Source: Bacillota bacterium (GTDB taxonomy: Bacteria; Bacillota_A; Clostridia; Lachnospirales; Lachnospiraceae). From it: a DNA stretch of 7,538 nucleotides. Location: the NCBI GenBank assembly GCA_023407175.1, contig JAEYMU010000045.1, forward strand, positions 1-7,538. Reading direction: 5' to 3'. Below the pieces are notes generated by a model. The model did not search any database, had not been told where the DNA came from, and was given only the letters and a program-made list of their open reading frames with translations. Below are positions 1 through 5,806 of this stretch, in pieces (within the stretch, counting starts at the first letter, position 1; each line of letters opens with the position of its first letter). Both the position numbers and the translations under genes were made by a program.

Positions 1-204
1 ACCACGCCCGTCATCCCAGCCACGAATAAACTCACCACGTAAATCAGGCAATTTATTTGTCGGATAAGCCTTTGCCAGTTCCGGGTATTCTTCAGCAGAA
101 AAAGCGGCACCGTTGCATTTCAGCCAGCCTGTTGGCGGAGTGGCGGAAGGCCACGGAACAGGCACGCCAACGGGTAATGCCGAACCTTCTCCCAAACCAA
201 CCTT
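1..204 (-). pseudogene. Silent tail-fibre C-terminal module (tail collar domain), start-less, runs off window
   Basis: Read on the minus strand, bases 204 to 1 give 68 open codons. They begin KVGLGEGSALPVGVPVPWPS and go on through TPPTGWLKCNG, AYPTNKLPDLRGEFIRGWDDGRG. The proline-rich GWLKCNG and LPDLRGEFIRGWDDGRG blocks are typical of the phage tail collar domain found near the tip of P2-, Mu- and P1-like tail fibres. There is no start codon: an in-frame TAA lies immediately upstream at 205-207, inside the crossover-like site. The stretch therefore reads as the alternative, silent C-terminal half of a tail-fibre gene, inverted relative to the other tail genes, as expected at the gin-proximal end of an invertible segment. 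The rest of the module and its chaperone should lie beyond base 1. Family identification is from recognised sequence; silence is inferred from the missing start. Confidence 0.85.
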
Positions 205-212
205 TTAGAAAA
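187..212. other. Degenerate DNA-invertase crossover site (gix/cix/hix-like)
   Basis: The 26 bases split into the half-sites TTCTCCCAAACC and CCTTTTAGAAAA around a central AA. Compared from memory with Salmonella hixL, about 9 of 12 bases of the left half, the central AA and 8 of 12 bases of the right half agree. The site sits exactly where the tail-fibre module loses its homologous frame and about 55 bases upstream of the invertase start, the place of gixR in Mu. The two bases right of the centre are CC where known sites have GG, which breaks the inner dyad. It may therefore be a poor or dead recombination site. Confidence 0.55.
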
Positions 213-266
213 CGCAGATATTCCGTTCAGCTGGCATGCTCCCGACTTTTTACCGGGTTATTTCTC

Positions 267-466
267 ATGTTTATCGGTTATGTACGTGTATCAACAAATG
301 ACCAGAACACCGCATTACAGCGAAATGAACTGGAGTGCGCAGGATGTGAGCTGATTTTCGAAGATAAAATCAGCGGCAAAACATCAGACTGGCCGGGCTA
401 AAGAGGTTACTCAGAACCTTGTCAGAGGGCGATACGCTTGTGGTCTGGAAACTGGATCGCCTCGGG
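267..466 (+). pseudogene. Broken Gin/Cin-family serine DNA invertase (N-terminal remnant)
   Basis: ATG at 267 opens MFIGYVRVSTNDQNTALQRN, the hallmark N-terminus of Gin/Cin/Hin invertases with the catalytic serine at residue 9 and the conserved Arg 7. The frame ends after 44 residues (...GKTSDWPG) at TAA 399-401. The family sequence resumes one frame over from base 398: LKRLLRTLSEGDTLVVWKLDRLG. A single lost G in the GGG run at 396-398 explains the break. Homology then stops at about base 466, after WKLDRLG; family members are about 190 residues. The rest of the catalytic domain, the oligomerisation helix and the DNA-binding helix-turn-helix are absent. The shifted frame runs into unrelated codons and stops at 506-508. 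When intact it would invert the tail-fibre segment with the help of host Fis. No good ribosome binding site is visible before 267. Confidence 0.92.
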
Positions 467-500
467 TATCTCAACGCTATACAAAAAATTTCCCGCATCC

Positions 501-536
501 GTTGCTGATGTCTCAATGTGTCAGACATCGCCCAAC
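501..536 (+). promoter_or_regulatory. Probable PF late promoter activator site (Ogr/Delta box)
   Basis: A dyad, GATGTCT (507-513) and AGACATC (523-529), lies in the 140-base gap before the sheath gene. It is flanked by GTTG (501-504) and CAAC (533-536). P2-family late promoters lack a -35 box and instead carry a TGT...ACA dyad near -55 bound by the zinc-finger activator Ogr, and PF drives the FETUD operon from this position. Here TGT (509-511) and ACA (525-527) are 13 bases apart; the consensus I remember has 12. A start site 55 bases from the dyad centre would be near 573. I see no convincing -10; CAATAA at 571-576 is the only weak candidate. The role is inferred from position and symmetry. 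Confidence 0.6.
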
Positions 537-606
537 ACTGACAAATAGCCCCTCAACAGACCAGCCAGGACAATAACACTTGCCCACTAACCACGGAGTT
601 AACCGG

Positions 607-1785
607 ATGAGTGATTTTCACCACGGCGTGCAGGTGCTTGAGATTAACGACGGCACCCGCGTCATTTCCACTGTTGCAACCGCAATCGTCGGCATGGTCT
701 GTACAGCCAGCGATGCGGATGCGGCAACCTTTCCCCTCAACGAGCCGGTACTGATTACCAATGTGCAAAGCGCCATTGCGAAAGCCGGTAAAAAAGGCAC
801 GCTGGCCGCGTCCCTGCAGGCCATCGCCGACCAGTCAAAACCTGTCACAGTTGTCGTGCGTGTTGCCGAAGGTACCGGAGAAGACGCCGAAGCGCAGACC
901 ATTTCCAATATCATCGGCGGCACGGATGAGAACGGTAAATATACCGGCATCAAGGCGCTGTTGACTGCCGAAGCAGTCACCGGCGTTAAGCCGCGCATTC
1001 TCGGCGTGCCGGGTCTCGATACCAAAGAGGTCGCAGTCGCACTTGCTTCGGTCTGTATCAGCCTGCGCGCCTTTGGCTATATCAGCGCATGGGGTTGTAA
1101 AACCATTTCCGAGGCGATGGCCTATCGCGAGAATTTCAGCCAGCGCGAGCTGATGGTCATCTGGCCTGATTTCCTTGCATGGGATACCACCACAAACGCC
1201 ACCGCACCGGCATACGCAACTGCGCGCGCACTCGGCCTGCGTGCCTATATCGACCAGACCGTCGGCTGGCACAAAACCCTGTCTAACGTCGGCGTGCAGG
1301 GTGTTACCGGCATCAGTGCGTCAGTGTTTTGGGATTTGCAGGCATCCGGCACCGATGCTGATCTGCTCAACGAGGCCGGGGTCACGACACTGGTGCGTAA
1401 GGATGGCTTCCGCTTTTGGGGTAACCGCACCTGCTCTGATGACCAGCTTTTCCTGTTTGAGAACTACACCCGCACCGCGCAGGTGCTGGCCGACACGATG
1501 GCCGAGGCGCACATGTGGGCGGTCGATAAGCCCATCACCGCATCACTTATCCGTGACATTGTCGACGGCATTAACGCCAAATTCCGCGAGCTGAAATCAA
1601 ACGGCTACATCGTGGACGGTGAATGCTGGTTCGACGAGGAATCGAACGATAAGGAAACCCTCAAGGCCGGGAAACTGTATATCGACTACGACTATACACC
1701 GGTTCCACCACTGGAAAGCCTGACCCTGCGCCAGCGTATCACCGATAAATATCTGGTGAATCTGGCCGAATCGGTCAACAGCTAA
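607..1785 (+). CDS. FI: Contractile tail sheath protein (P2 gpFI)
   Basis: This 392-residue protein forms the contractile outer sheath of the tail, whose contraction drives the tube through the host envelope. P2 gpFI has 396 residues. The N-terminus MSDFHHGVQVLEINDGTRVI and the internal blocks VTGVKPRILGVPGLDTKEVAVALASVC, FGYISAWGCKTISE, SQRELMVIWPDFLAWD and FRFWGNRTCSDD are those of the P2 sheath family (phage tail sheath domains, N-terminal and C-terminal parts). The C-terminal YIDYDYTPVPPLESLTLRQRITDKY is the conserved part that packs against neighbouring subunits. ATG 607 is chosen because GGAG at 595-598 lies 8 bases upstream and because the P2 protein starts at the same residue; a TTG at 580 is in frame but lacks this support. 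It is the first gene of the FETUD operon, with FII following after 15 bases. Confidence 0.97.
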   Translation: MSDFHHGVQVLEINDGTRVISTVATAIVGMVCTASDADAATFPLNEPVLITNVQSAIAKAGKKGTLAASLQAIADQSKPVTVVVRVAEGTGEDAEAQTISNIIGGTDENGKYTGIKALLTAEAVTGVKPRILGVPGLDTKEVAVALASVCISLRAFGYISAWGCKTISEAMAYRENFSQRELMVIWPDFLAWDTTTNATAPAYATARALGLRAYIDQTVGWHKTLSNVGVQGVTGISASVFWDLQASGTDADLLNEAGVTTLVRKDGFRFWGNRTCSDDQLFLFENYTRTAQVLADTMAEAHMWAVDKPITASLIRDIVDGINAKFRELKSNGYIVDGECWFDEESNDKETLKAGKLYIDYDYTPVPPLESLTLRQRITDKYLVNLAESVNS

Positions 1786-1800
1786 GGAGCCTGAAACAAC

Positions 1801-2319
1801 ATGGCACTACCCCGCAAACTTAAATATCTGAACATGTTCAATGACGGCCTTAGCTACATGGGCGTTGTTGAATCCGTGACGCTGCCGAAGCTGACCCGCA
1901 AGCTCGAAAACTATCGCGGCGGCGGCATGAATGGCGCGGCGGCGATTGACCTTGGTCTCGACGATGATGCGCTCACCGTCGAATGGTCTGTCGGTGGCCT
2001 GCCTGATGTGGCGCTGTGGGCGCAGTACGCCGCGCCGGGTGCTGACGCTGTGCCGTTGCGTTTTGCTGGCTCTTACCAACGTGACGACACTGGCGAAATC
2101 GTGGCGGTCGAGGTGGTCATGCGTGGCCGTCATAAAGAAATCGACGGCGGCGAGAATAAGCAGGGTGAAAACACCTCGACCAAACTGTCGACCGTATGCA
2201 CCTATTACCGCCTCACGATTGATGGTAGCGACGTCATCGAAATCGATACCGTCAACATGGTTGAGAAGGTGAACGGCGTCGACCGTCTGGAACAGCACCG
2301 CCGCGCAATCGGGCTGTAA
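1801..2319 (+). CDS. FII: Major tail tube protein (P2 gpFII)
   Basis: This 172-residue protein polymerises into the inner tail tube through which DNA passes; the length is the same as P2 gpFII. Recognised features are the start MALPRKLKYLNMFNDGLSYM, the block VTLPKLTRKLENYRGGGMNG, the central RFAGSYQRDDTGE..AVEVVMRGR, and the C-terminus IDTVNMVEKVNGVDRLEQHRRAIGL. All belong to the P2 phage tube family. AAGGAG at 1784-1789, overlapping the FI stop codon, supplies the ribosome binding site, so translation probably follows that of FI. Sheath and tube genes are adjacent in essentially all contractile tails of this type. A small hairpin follows before gene E. Confidence 0.97.
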   Translation: MALPRKLKYLNMFNDGLSYMGVVESVTLPKLTRKLENYRGGGMNGAAAIDLGLDDDALTVEWSVGGLPDVALWAQYAAPGADAVPLRFAGSYQRDDTGEIVAVEVVMRGRHKEIDGGENKQGENTSTKLSTVCTYYRLTIDGSDVIEIDTVNMVEKVNGVDRLEQHRRAIGL

Positions 2320-2329
2320 TTCCCTAACC

Positions 2330-2346
2330 GGTCAGCACTGCTGGCC
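2330..2346 (+). other. Short hairpin between FII and E
   Basis: GGTCAGC (2330-2336) can pair with GCTGGCC (2340-2346) around the loop ACT, with one G-T wobble, followed by TGTTATT. It fills the 63-base gap between FII and E. The tail is too poor in T for a strong terminator. It could act as a leaky attenuator or protect the abundant FI/FII message, which must be made in great excess over the tape measure. Function is speculation. Confidence 0.3.
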
Positions 2347-2382
2347 TGTTATTAATCCCCATTCAGAGCAGAGAAAAACATC

Positions 2383-2718
2383 ATGGCAAAAGCACCACGT
2401 AAAACCGCTGAATTTGTTGATATGGCTGGCAATGAAACTGACACCGTAAACCCGAACGTCGTGACCCTCGACAAGCCGATTAAGCGCGCCGGTCAGACGA
2501 TTGATAAAGTCACACTGATTGAGCCGAACGCCGGTACCCTGCGCGGTGTCAGTCTGGCAGCGGTGGCGCAGTCCGAAGTCGATGCGCTGATTAAGGTATT
2601 GCCACGCATGACCTACCCCGCGCTTACGGCGCAGGAGCTTACCGCAATGAACCTGCCCGATATGCTGTCGCTGGCCGCTAAGGTGATTGGTTTTTTGTCA
2701 CCGGCTTCGGCGGAGTAG
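2383..2718 (+). CDS. E: Tail assembly chaperone E (short product)
   Basis: This 111-residue protein is the unshifted product of the E/E' pair, counterpart of lambda gpG, thought to coat the tape measure during tail assembly and absent from the virion. The core VTLDKPIKRAGQTIDKVTLIEP..GTLRGVSLAAVAQSEVDALIKVLPRMTYPALT..ELTAMNLPDMLSLAAKVIGF matches the P2 gpE family (a phage tail assembly protein family). P2 gpE is about 91 residues. The copy here has roughly 20 extra N-terminal residues (MAKAPRKTAEFVDMAGNETD), common in related phages. The ATG at 2383 is preceded only by the weak GAGA at 2371-2374. The last residues after the slip site are LSPASAE, ended by TAG 2716-2718. Confidence 0.93.
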   Translation: MAKAPRKTAEFVDMAGNETDTVNPNVVTLDKPIKRAGQTIDKVTLIEPNAGTLRGVSLAAVAQSEVDALIKVLPRMTYPALTAQELTAMNLPDMLSLAAKVIGFLSPASAE

Positions 2719-2870
2719 ATTTCCCGCCCGACCTGTCGACCGATGACCTGATGGCGGATATCGCGGTGATATTCCACTGGCCGCTATCAGAGCTCTATTC
2801 CCTGAGCCTGACCGAGCTCATCACATGGCGCGAAAAGGCGCTGCAGCGTAGCGGACACCACAATGAGTAA
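2383..2870 (+). CDS. E': Tail assembly protein E+E' made by -1 ribosomal frameshift
   Basis: Ribosomes that slip back one base at T-TTT-TTG (2691-2697) read bases 2383-2697 and then 2697-2870, giving about 162 residues. The junction reads ..KVIGFL-VTGFGGVDFPPDLS. This is the P2 counterpart of lambda gpG-GT: E coats the tape measure and the E' extension is thought to recruit tube subunits. The -1 frame opens just after a TAA at 2679-2681, so it overlaps E for only 37 bases and has no ribosome binding site of its own, as expected for a frameshift-only product. The E' part ends HWPLSELYSLSLTELITWREKALQRSG..NE, nearly the P2 sequence. Its stop codon TAA 2868-2870 overlaps the start of T. P2 is known to use this frameshift; its use here is inferred from the conserved site. 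Confidence 0.88.
2691..2697 (+). promoter_or_regulatory. Programmed -1 frameshift slippery heptamer
   Basis: The zero-frame codons GGT TTT TTG form the heptamer T TTT TTG, the same slip sequence that I recall for the P2 E/E' frameshift. After slippage both tRNAs re-pair on TTT. The zero-frame stop lies 19 bases downstream (2716-2718) and the -1 frame stays open for 57 codons. Only a tiny GC-TTCG-GC hairpin (2704-2711) lies just downstream, so no strong stimulatory structure is obvious. Confidence 0.9.
2751..2870 (+). CDS. GpE-family tail protein segment (E' domain)
   Basis: Many annotations list this 39-residue piece, MADIAVIFHWPLSELYSLSL to ALQRSGHHNE, as a separate 'GpE family phage tail protein'. 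It carries the whole conserved block of that family. ATG 2751 has no Shine-Dalgarno sequence (upstream is CGACCGATGACCTG). It lies in the frame entered by the -1 shift at 2691-2697, so I take it as the C-terminal domain of the E+E' fusion rather than an independently started gene. An independent start cannot be excluded. It overlaps the first 8 bases of T. Confidence 0.75.
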   Translation: MADIAVIFHWPLSELYSLSLTELITWREKALQRSGHHNE

Positions 2871-5307
2871 TAACCTGAGACTTGAGGTTTTGCTGAAAGC
2901 GGTCGACCAGGCGACCCGACCGCTTAAATCCATCCAGACCGCGAGTAAAACCCTGTCGGGCGATATTCGCGACACACAAAAAGGGCTGCGTGACCTGAAC
3001 GGGCAGGCCGCGAAAATCGACGGCTTTCGCAAAACCAGCGCTCAACTGGCCGTAACCGGCCAGTCGCTGGAGAAGGCAAAGCGCGAGGCTGAAGCGCTTG
3101 CCACGCAATTCAAAAATACTGAGCGCCCGACGCGAGCGCAGGCACAGGTGCTCGAATCCGCAAAACGTGCCGCCGAGGGGCTGCAGGTTAAATACAACAG
3201 CCTCACCGAGTCAGTTAAACGCCAACAACGCGAGCTGGGTGCCGCCGGTATCAATACCCGCAATCTGGCAAACGATGAGCGGGGGCTTAAAACACGCATC
3301 AGCGAGACGACGGCGCAGCTCAACCGGCAGCGTGAAGCATTGGAGAAGGTCAGCGCACAGCAGGCGCACCTAAACCGAGTGAAAGAGCGATATAAATCGG
3401 GTAAGGAGCTTGCCGGTAACATGGCCGCTGCAGGTGCTGCCGGGGTCGGTATTGCGACAGCGGGAACGATGGCCGGGGTTAAATTGCTGATGCCCGGTTA
3501 TGACTTTGCGCAAAAAAACTCCGAGCTGCAGGCCGTGCTTGGGGTCGATAAGCAGTCTCCAGAAATGCAGGCTCTACGCAAACAGGCGCGTCAGCTCGGC
3601 GATAACTCAGCGGCCTCAGCAGATGATGCCGCCGCCGCGCAGATTATCGTAGCCAAATCTGGCGCAGATAAAGACGGCATAGTGGCGCAAACACCGGCCA
3701 TTCTGAATATGTCGCTGGCAAATAAAAAAACTATGGAGGAAAACGCCGCTTTGCTTATTGGCACCAAATCGGCATTCGGGCTCGCAGATGACAAGGCATC
3801 GCATATAGCAGATATCATATCGATGGCGATAAATAAAACACAGGCATCATTTGAGGGATTAAACGACTCACTTACATATGTTGGTCCAGTTGCCAAAGAT
3901 GCCGGTGTCAGCCTAGAAGAAACCGCCGCGATGCTGGGTGCGTTACACGATGCAAAAATCATAGGTTCGATGGCAGGAACCGGTAGCCGAGCTGTTTTAA
4001 GTCGACTGCAGGCTCCAACTGGCAAAGCCTATGATGCCATTAAAGAGCTTGGCGTTAAGACGATGGATAAAAAAGGCAATACACGGCCAATCTTTACCAT
4101 CCTGAAAGAAATACAAGCCAGCTTTAAGCGCAACAACCTCGGTACAGGTCAAAAAGCCGAGTATATGAAAACGATATTCGGCGAGGAAGCCAGTTCCGCT
4201 GCAAGTGTGTTAATGGCCGCAGCGGCCAGTGGAAAACTGGATGAACTGACCAAGATAATTAAGGATTCTGACGGTAAAACCGAGGAATTGGTTAAGGTCA
4301 TGCAGGATAACTTAGGTGGCGACTTCAAAGAGTTTCAATCCGCTTATGAGGCCGTCGGTACCGACCTCTACGACCAGCAAGATAGCTCATTGCGTCAGCT
4401 AACTCAGACAGCAACACGGTATGTGCTAAAGCTTGATGACTGGATCAAAGACAACAAGGAGTTAGCGGAAACTATCGGCATCATCGCCGGTGGTGCGCTG
4501 GCGCTGATTGGTATCATCGGCGGCATTGGTCTCGTTGCGTGGCCGGTTGTCATGGGGATTAATGCCATTATCGCCGCTGCTGGCGTGCTGGGTACGGTCT
4601 TTACTGTCGTCGGTAGTGCCATTGCGACAGCGCTCGGTGCGATTACCTGGCCGATAGTGGCCGTCGGTGCGGCGATTGTGGCGGGGGCGCTACTCATCCG
4701 TAAATATTGGGAGCCCATCAGCGCATTTTTCTCGGGAGTGATTGAGGGCATCATGAGTGCCTTTGCCCCAGTCGGGGAAATGTTCGCTCCACTGGCTCCC
4801 ATTTTTGATGGTCTCGGCGAGAAACTGCGCGGCGTCTGGCAGTGGTTTAAAGACCTGATAGCACCGGTTAAGGCCACGCAGGAAACGCTTGATAGCTGCA
4901 AAAATGTCGGCGTCATATTTGGTCAGGCACTGGCCTCTGCCTTGATGGCTCCGCTCAATGTTTTTAACAAGCTGCGCAGCGGTGTCGACTGGCTTCTCGA
5001 AAAGCTCGGCATCATCAACAAAGAGTCGGACAGCCTCGACCAGACCGCCGCCAAAACCAATGCCGCCACACAGGGTAATTCCTACATCCCGGCAACCAGC
5101 ACATATGGCGGCTATCAGGCTTATCAGCCAGTTACCGCACCGGCGGGGCGCTCTTACATTGACCAGAGCAAAAGCGAATACAACATCAATCTGCCGGGAG
5201 GTGTTGCGCCGGGGCATCAGCTTGACAGACAACTACGCGACACGCTCGAACAGATTGAGCGCGATAAACGCGCCCGCCAGCGTGCCAACATGACCCACGA
5301 CTATTGA
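2863..5307 (+). CDS. T: Tail tape measure protein (P2 gpT)
   Basis: This 814-residue protein (P2 gpT is about the same length) sets tail length and probably helps DNA pass the inner membrane. Residues about 1-180 are rich in Gln, Lys, Glu and Arg in heptad-like order and should form coiled coil. A Gly/Ala-rich hydrophobic segment follows at about 184-210. Residues about 210-400 resemble the phage tail tape-measure core (PhageMin_Tail type), including SFEGLNDSLTYVGPVAKDAGVSLEETAAMLG and GTGSRAVLSRL. Long hydrophobic runs at about 537-611 look like membrane segments. The C-terminal part (RDTLEQIERDKRARQRANMTHDY) is basic and helical. ATG 2863 overlaps the E' stop, with GGA at 2853-2855 as a weak ribosome site, so coupling to E' translation is likely. 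Bases about 3720-4440 have lower GC than both sides, which suggests a recombined block. Confidence 0.96.
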   Translation: MSNNLRLEVLLKAVDQATRPLKSIQTASKTLSGDIRDTQKGLRDLNGQAAKIDGFRKTSAQLAVTGQSLEKAKREAEALATQFKNTERPTRAQAQVLESAKRAAEGLQVKYNSLTESVKRQQRELGAAGINTRNLANDERGLKTRISETTAQLNRQREALEKVSAQQAHLNRVKERYKSGKELAGNMAAAGAAGVGIATAGTMAGVKLLMPGYDFAQKNSELQAVLGVDKQSPEMQALRKQARQLGDNSAASADDAAAAQIIVAKSGADKDGIVAQTPAILNMSLANKKTMEENAALLIGTKSAFGLADDKASHIADIISMAINKTQASFEGLNDSLTYVGPVAKDAGVSLEETAAMLGALHDAKIIGSMAGTGSRAVLSRLQAPTGKAYDAIKELGVKTMDKKGNTRPIFTILKEIQASFKRNNLGTGQKAEYMKTIFGEEASSAASVLMAAAASGKLDELTKIIKDSDGKTEELVKVMQDNLGGDFKEFQSAYEAVGTDLYDQQDSSLRQLTQTATRYVLKLDDWIKDNKELAETIGIIAGGALALIGIIGGIGLVAWPVVMGINAIIAAAGVLGTVFTVVGSAIATALGAITWPIVAVGAAIVAGALLIRKYWEPISAFFSGVIEGIMSAFAPVGEMFAPLAPIFDGLGEKLRGVWQWFKDLIAPVKATQETLDSCKNVGVIFGQALASALMAPLNVFNKLRSGVDWLLEKLGIINKESDSLDQTAAKTNAATQGNSYIPATSTYGGYQAYQPVTAPAGRSYIDQSKSEYNINLPGGVAPGHQLDRQLRDTLEQIERDKRARQRANMTHDY

Positions 5308-5320
5308 GGGGGATTAAACG

Positions 5321-5806
5321 ATGATGCTTGCTCTCGGAATGTTTGTGTTTGAACTTCGCACCCTGCCTTACCAGTCGATGCAGCATTCGAAAGATTATCG
5401 CTGGGTGTCCAATGACCGGGTGGGTAAACCACCTGCCTATCAGTTTCTTGGCGAGGGGGAAACCTCTATACAGCTTGCTGGTACGCTATACCCCGCTATC
5501 ACTGGCGGTTGGATCTCACTTAAGGCTGTAGAGGTGATGGCCAATAAAGGCAGAGCGTGGCCGTTGATAGAGGGAACCGGAAATATCCTCGGGATGTATA
5601 TCGTCGATAAAGTATCGACTACACGCACCGAGTTTTTCAGTGATGGTGCGGCCAGAAAGATTGATTTCACGCTTTCGCTAAAACGGGTTGATGAATCGCT
5701 GACAGAGATGTTTGGTGACCTGAATAAACAGGCCAGTGAGCTTCTCGGCTCTGCCGGTAATTTGACAGATAAACTGCAGGGTATGCCCGGAGGTTTCACT
5801 GCATGA
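5321..5806 (+). CDS. U: Tail terminator/completion protein (P2 gpU)
   Basis: This 161-residue protein belongs to the P2 gpU family (P2 gpU is about 159 residues), needed to complete the tail and thought to cap it at the head-proximal end. Recognised blocks are MMLALGMFVFELRTLPYQSM, GKPPAYQFLGEGE, YPAITGGWISLKAVEVMANKGRAWPLIEGTG, and TRTEFFSDGAARKIDFTLSLKRVDESLTEMFGDL. The ribosome site is strong: AGGGGGA (5307-5313), overlapping the T stop codon, 7 bases before ATG 5321. A second ATG follows directly, and the P2 protein also starts with consecutive Met residues. Its stop codon overlaps the D start. Confidence 0.95.
   Translation: MMLALGMFVFELRTLPYQSMQHSKDYRWVSNDRVGKPPAYQFLGEGETSIQLAGTLYPAITGGWISLKAVEVMANKGRAWPLIEGTGNILGMYIVDKVSTTRTEFFSDGAARKIDFTLSLKRVDESLTEMFGDLNKQASELLGSAGNLTDKLQGMPGGFTA

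Noticed and set aside
57..401. A longer 114-residue frame containing the invertase start
   Set aside because: Residues before the Met at 267 have no family similarity and lie opposite the tail-fibre module; the frame is open by chance, and the invertase family starts at 267.
580..606. Upstream TTG start for the sheath protein
   Set aside because: P2 FI starts at the Met encoded at 607, which has GGAG 8 bases upstream; the extra nine residues are not part of the family.
618..1272. Long minus-strand open frames opposite the sheath gene
   Set aside because: They are antisense shadows of a high-GC gene with strong identity on the plus strand; no motifs or ribosome sites were recognised.
4404..5232. 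Minus-strand open frames of 170-180 residues opposite the tape-measure gene
   Set aside because: They overlap each other and a well-supported plus-strand gene; composition (Ala, Pro, Ser, Met runs) is that of reverse-complemented hydrophobic codons.
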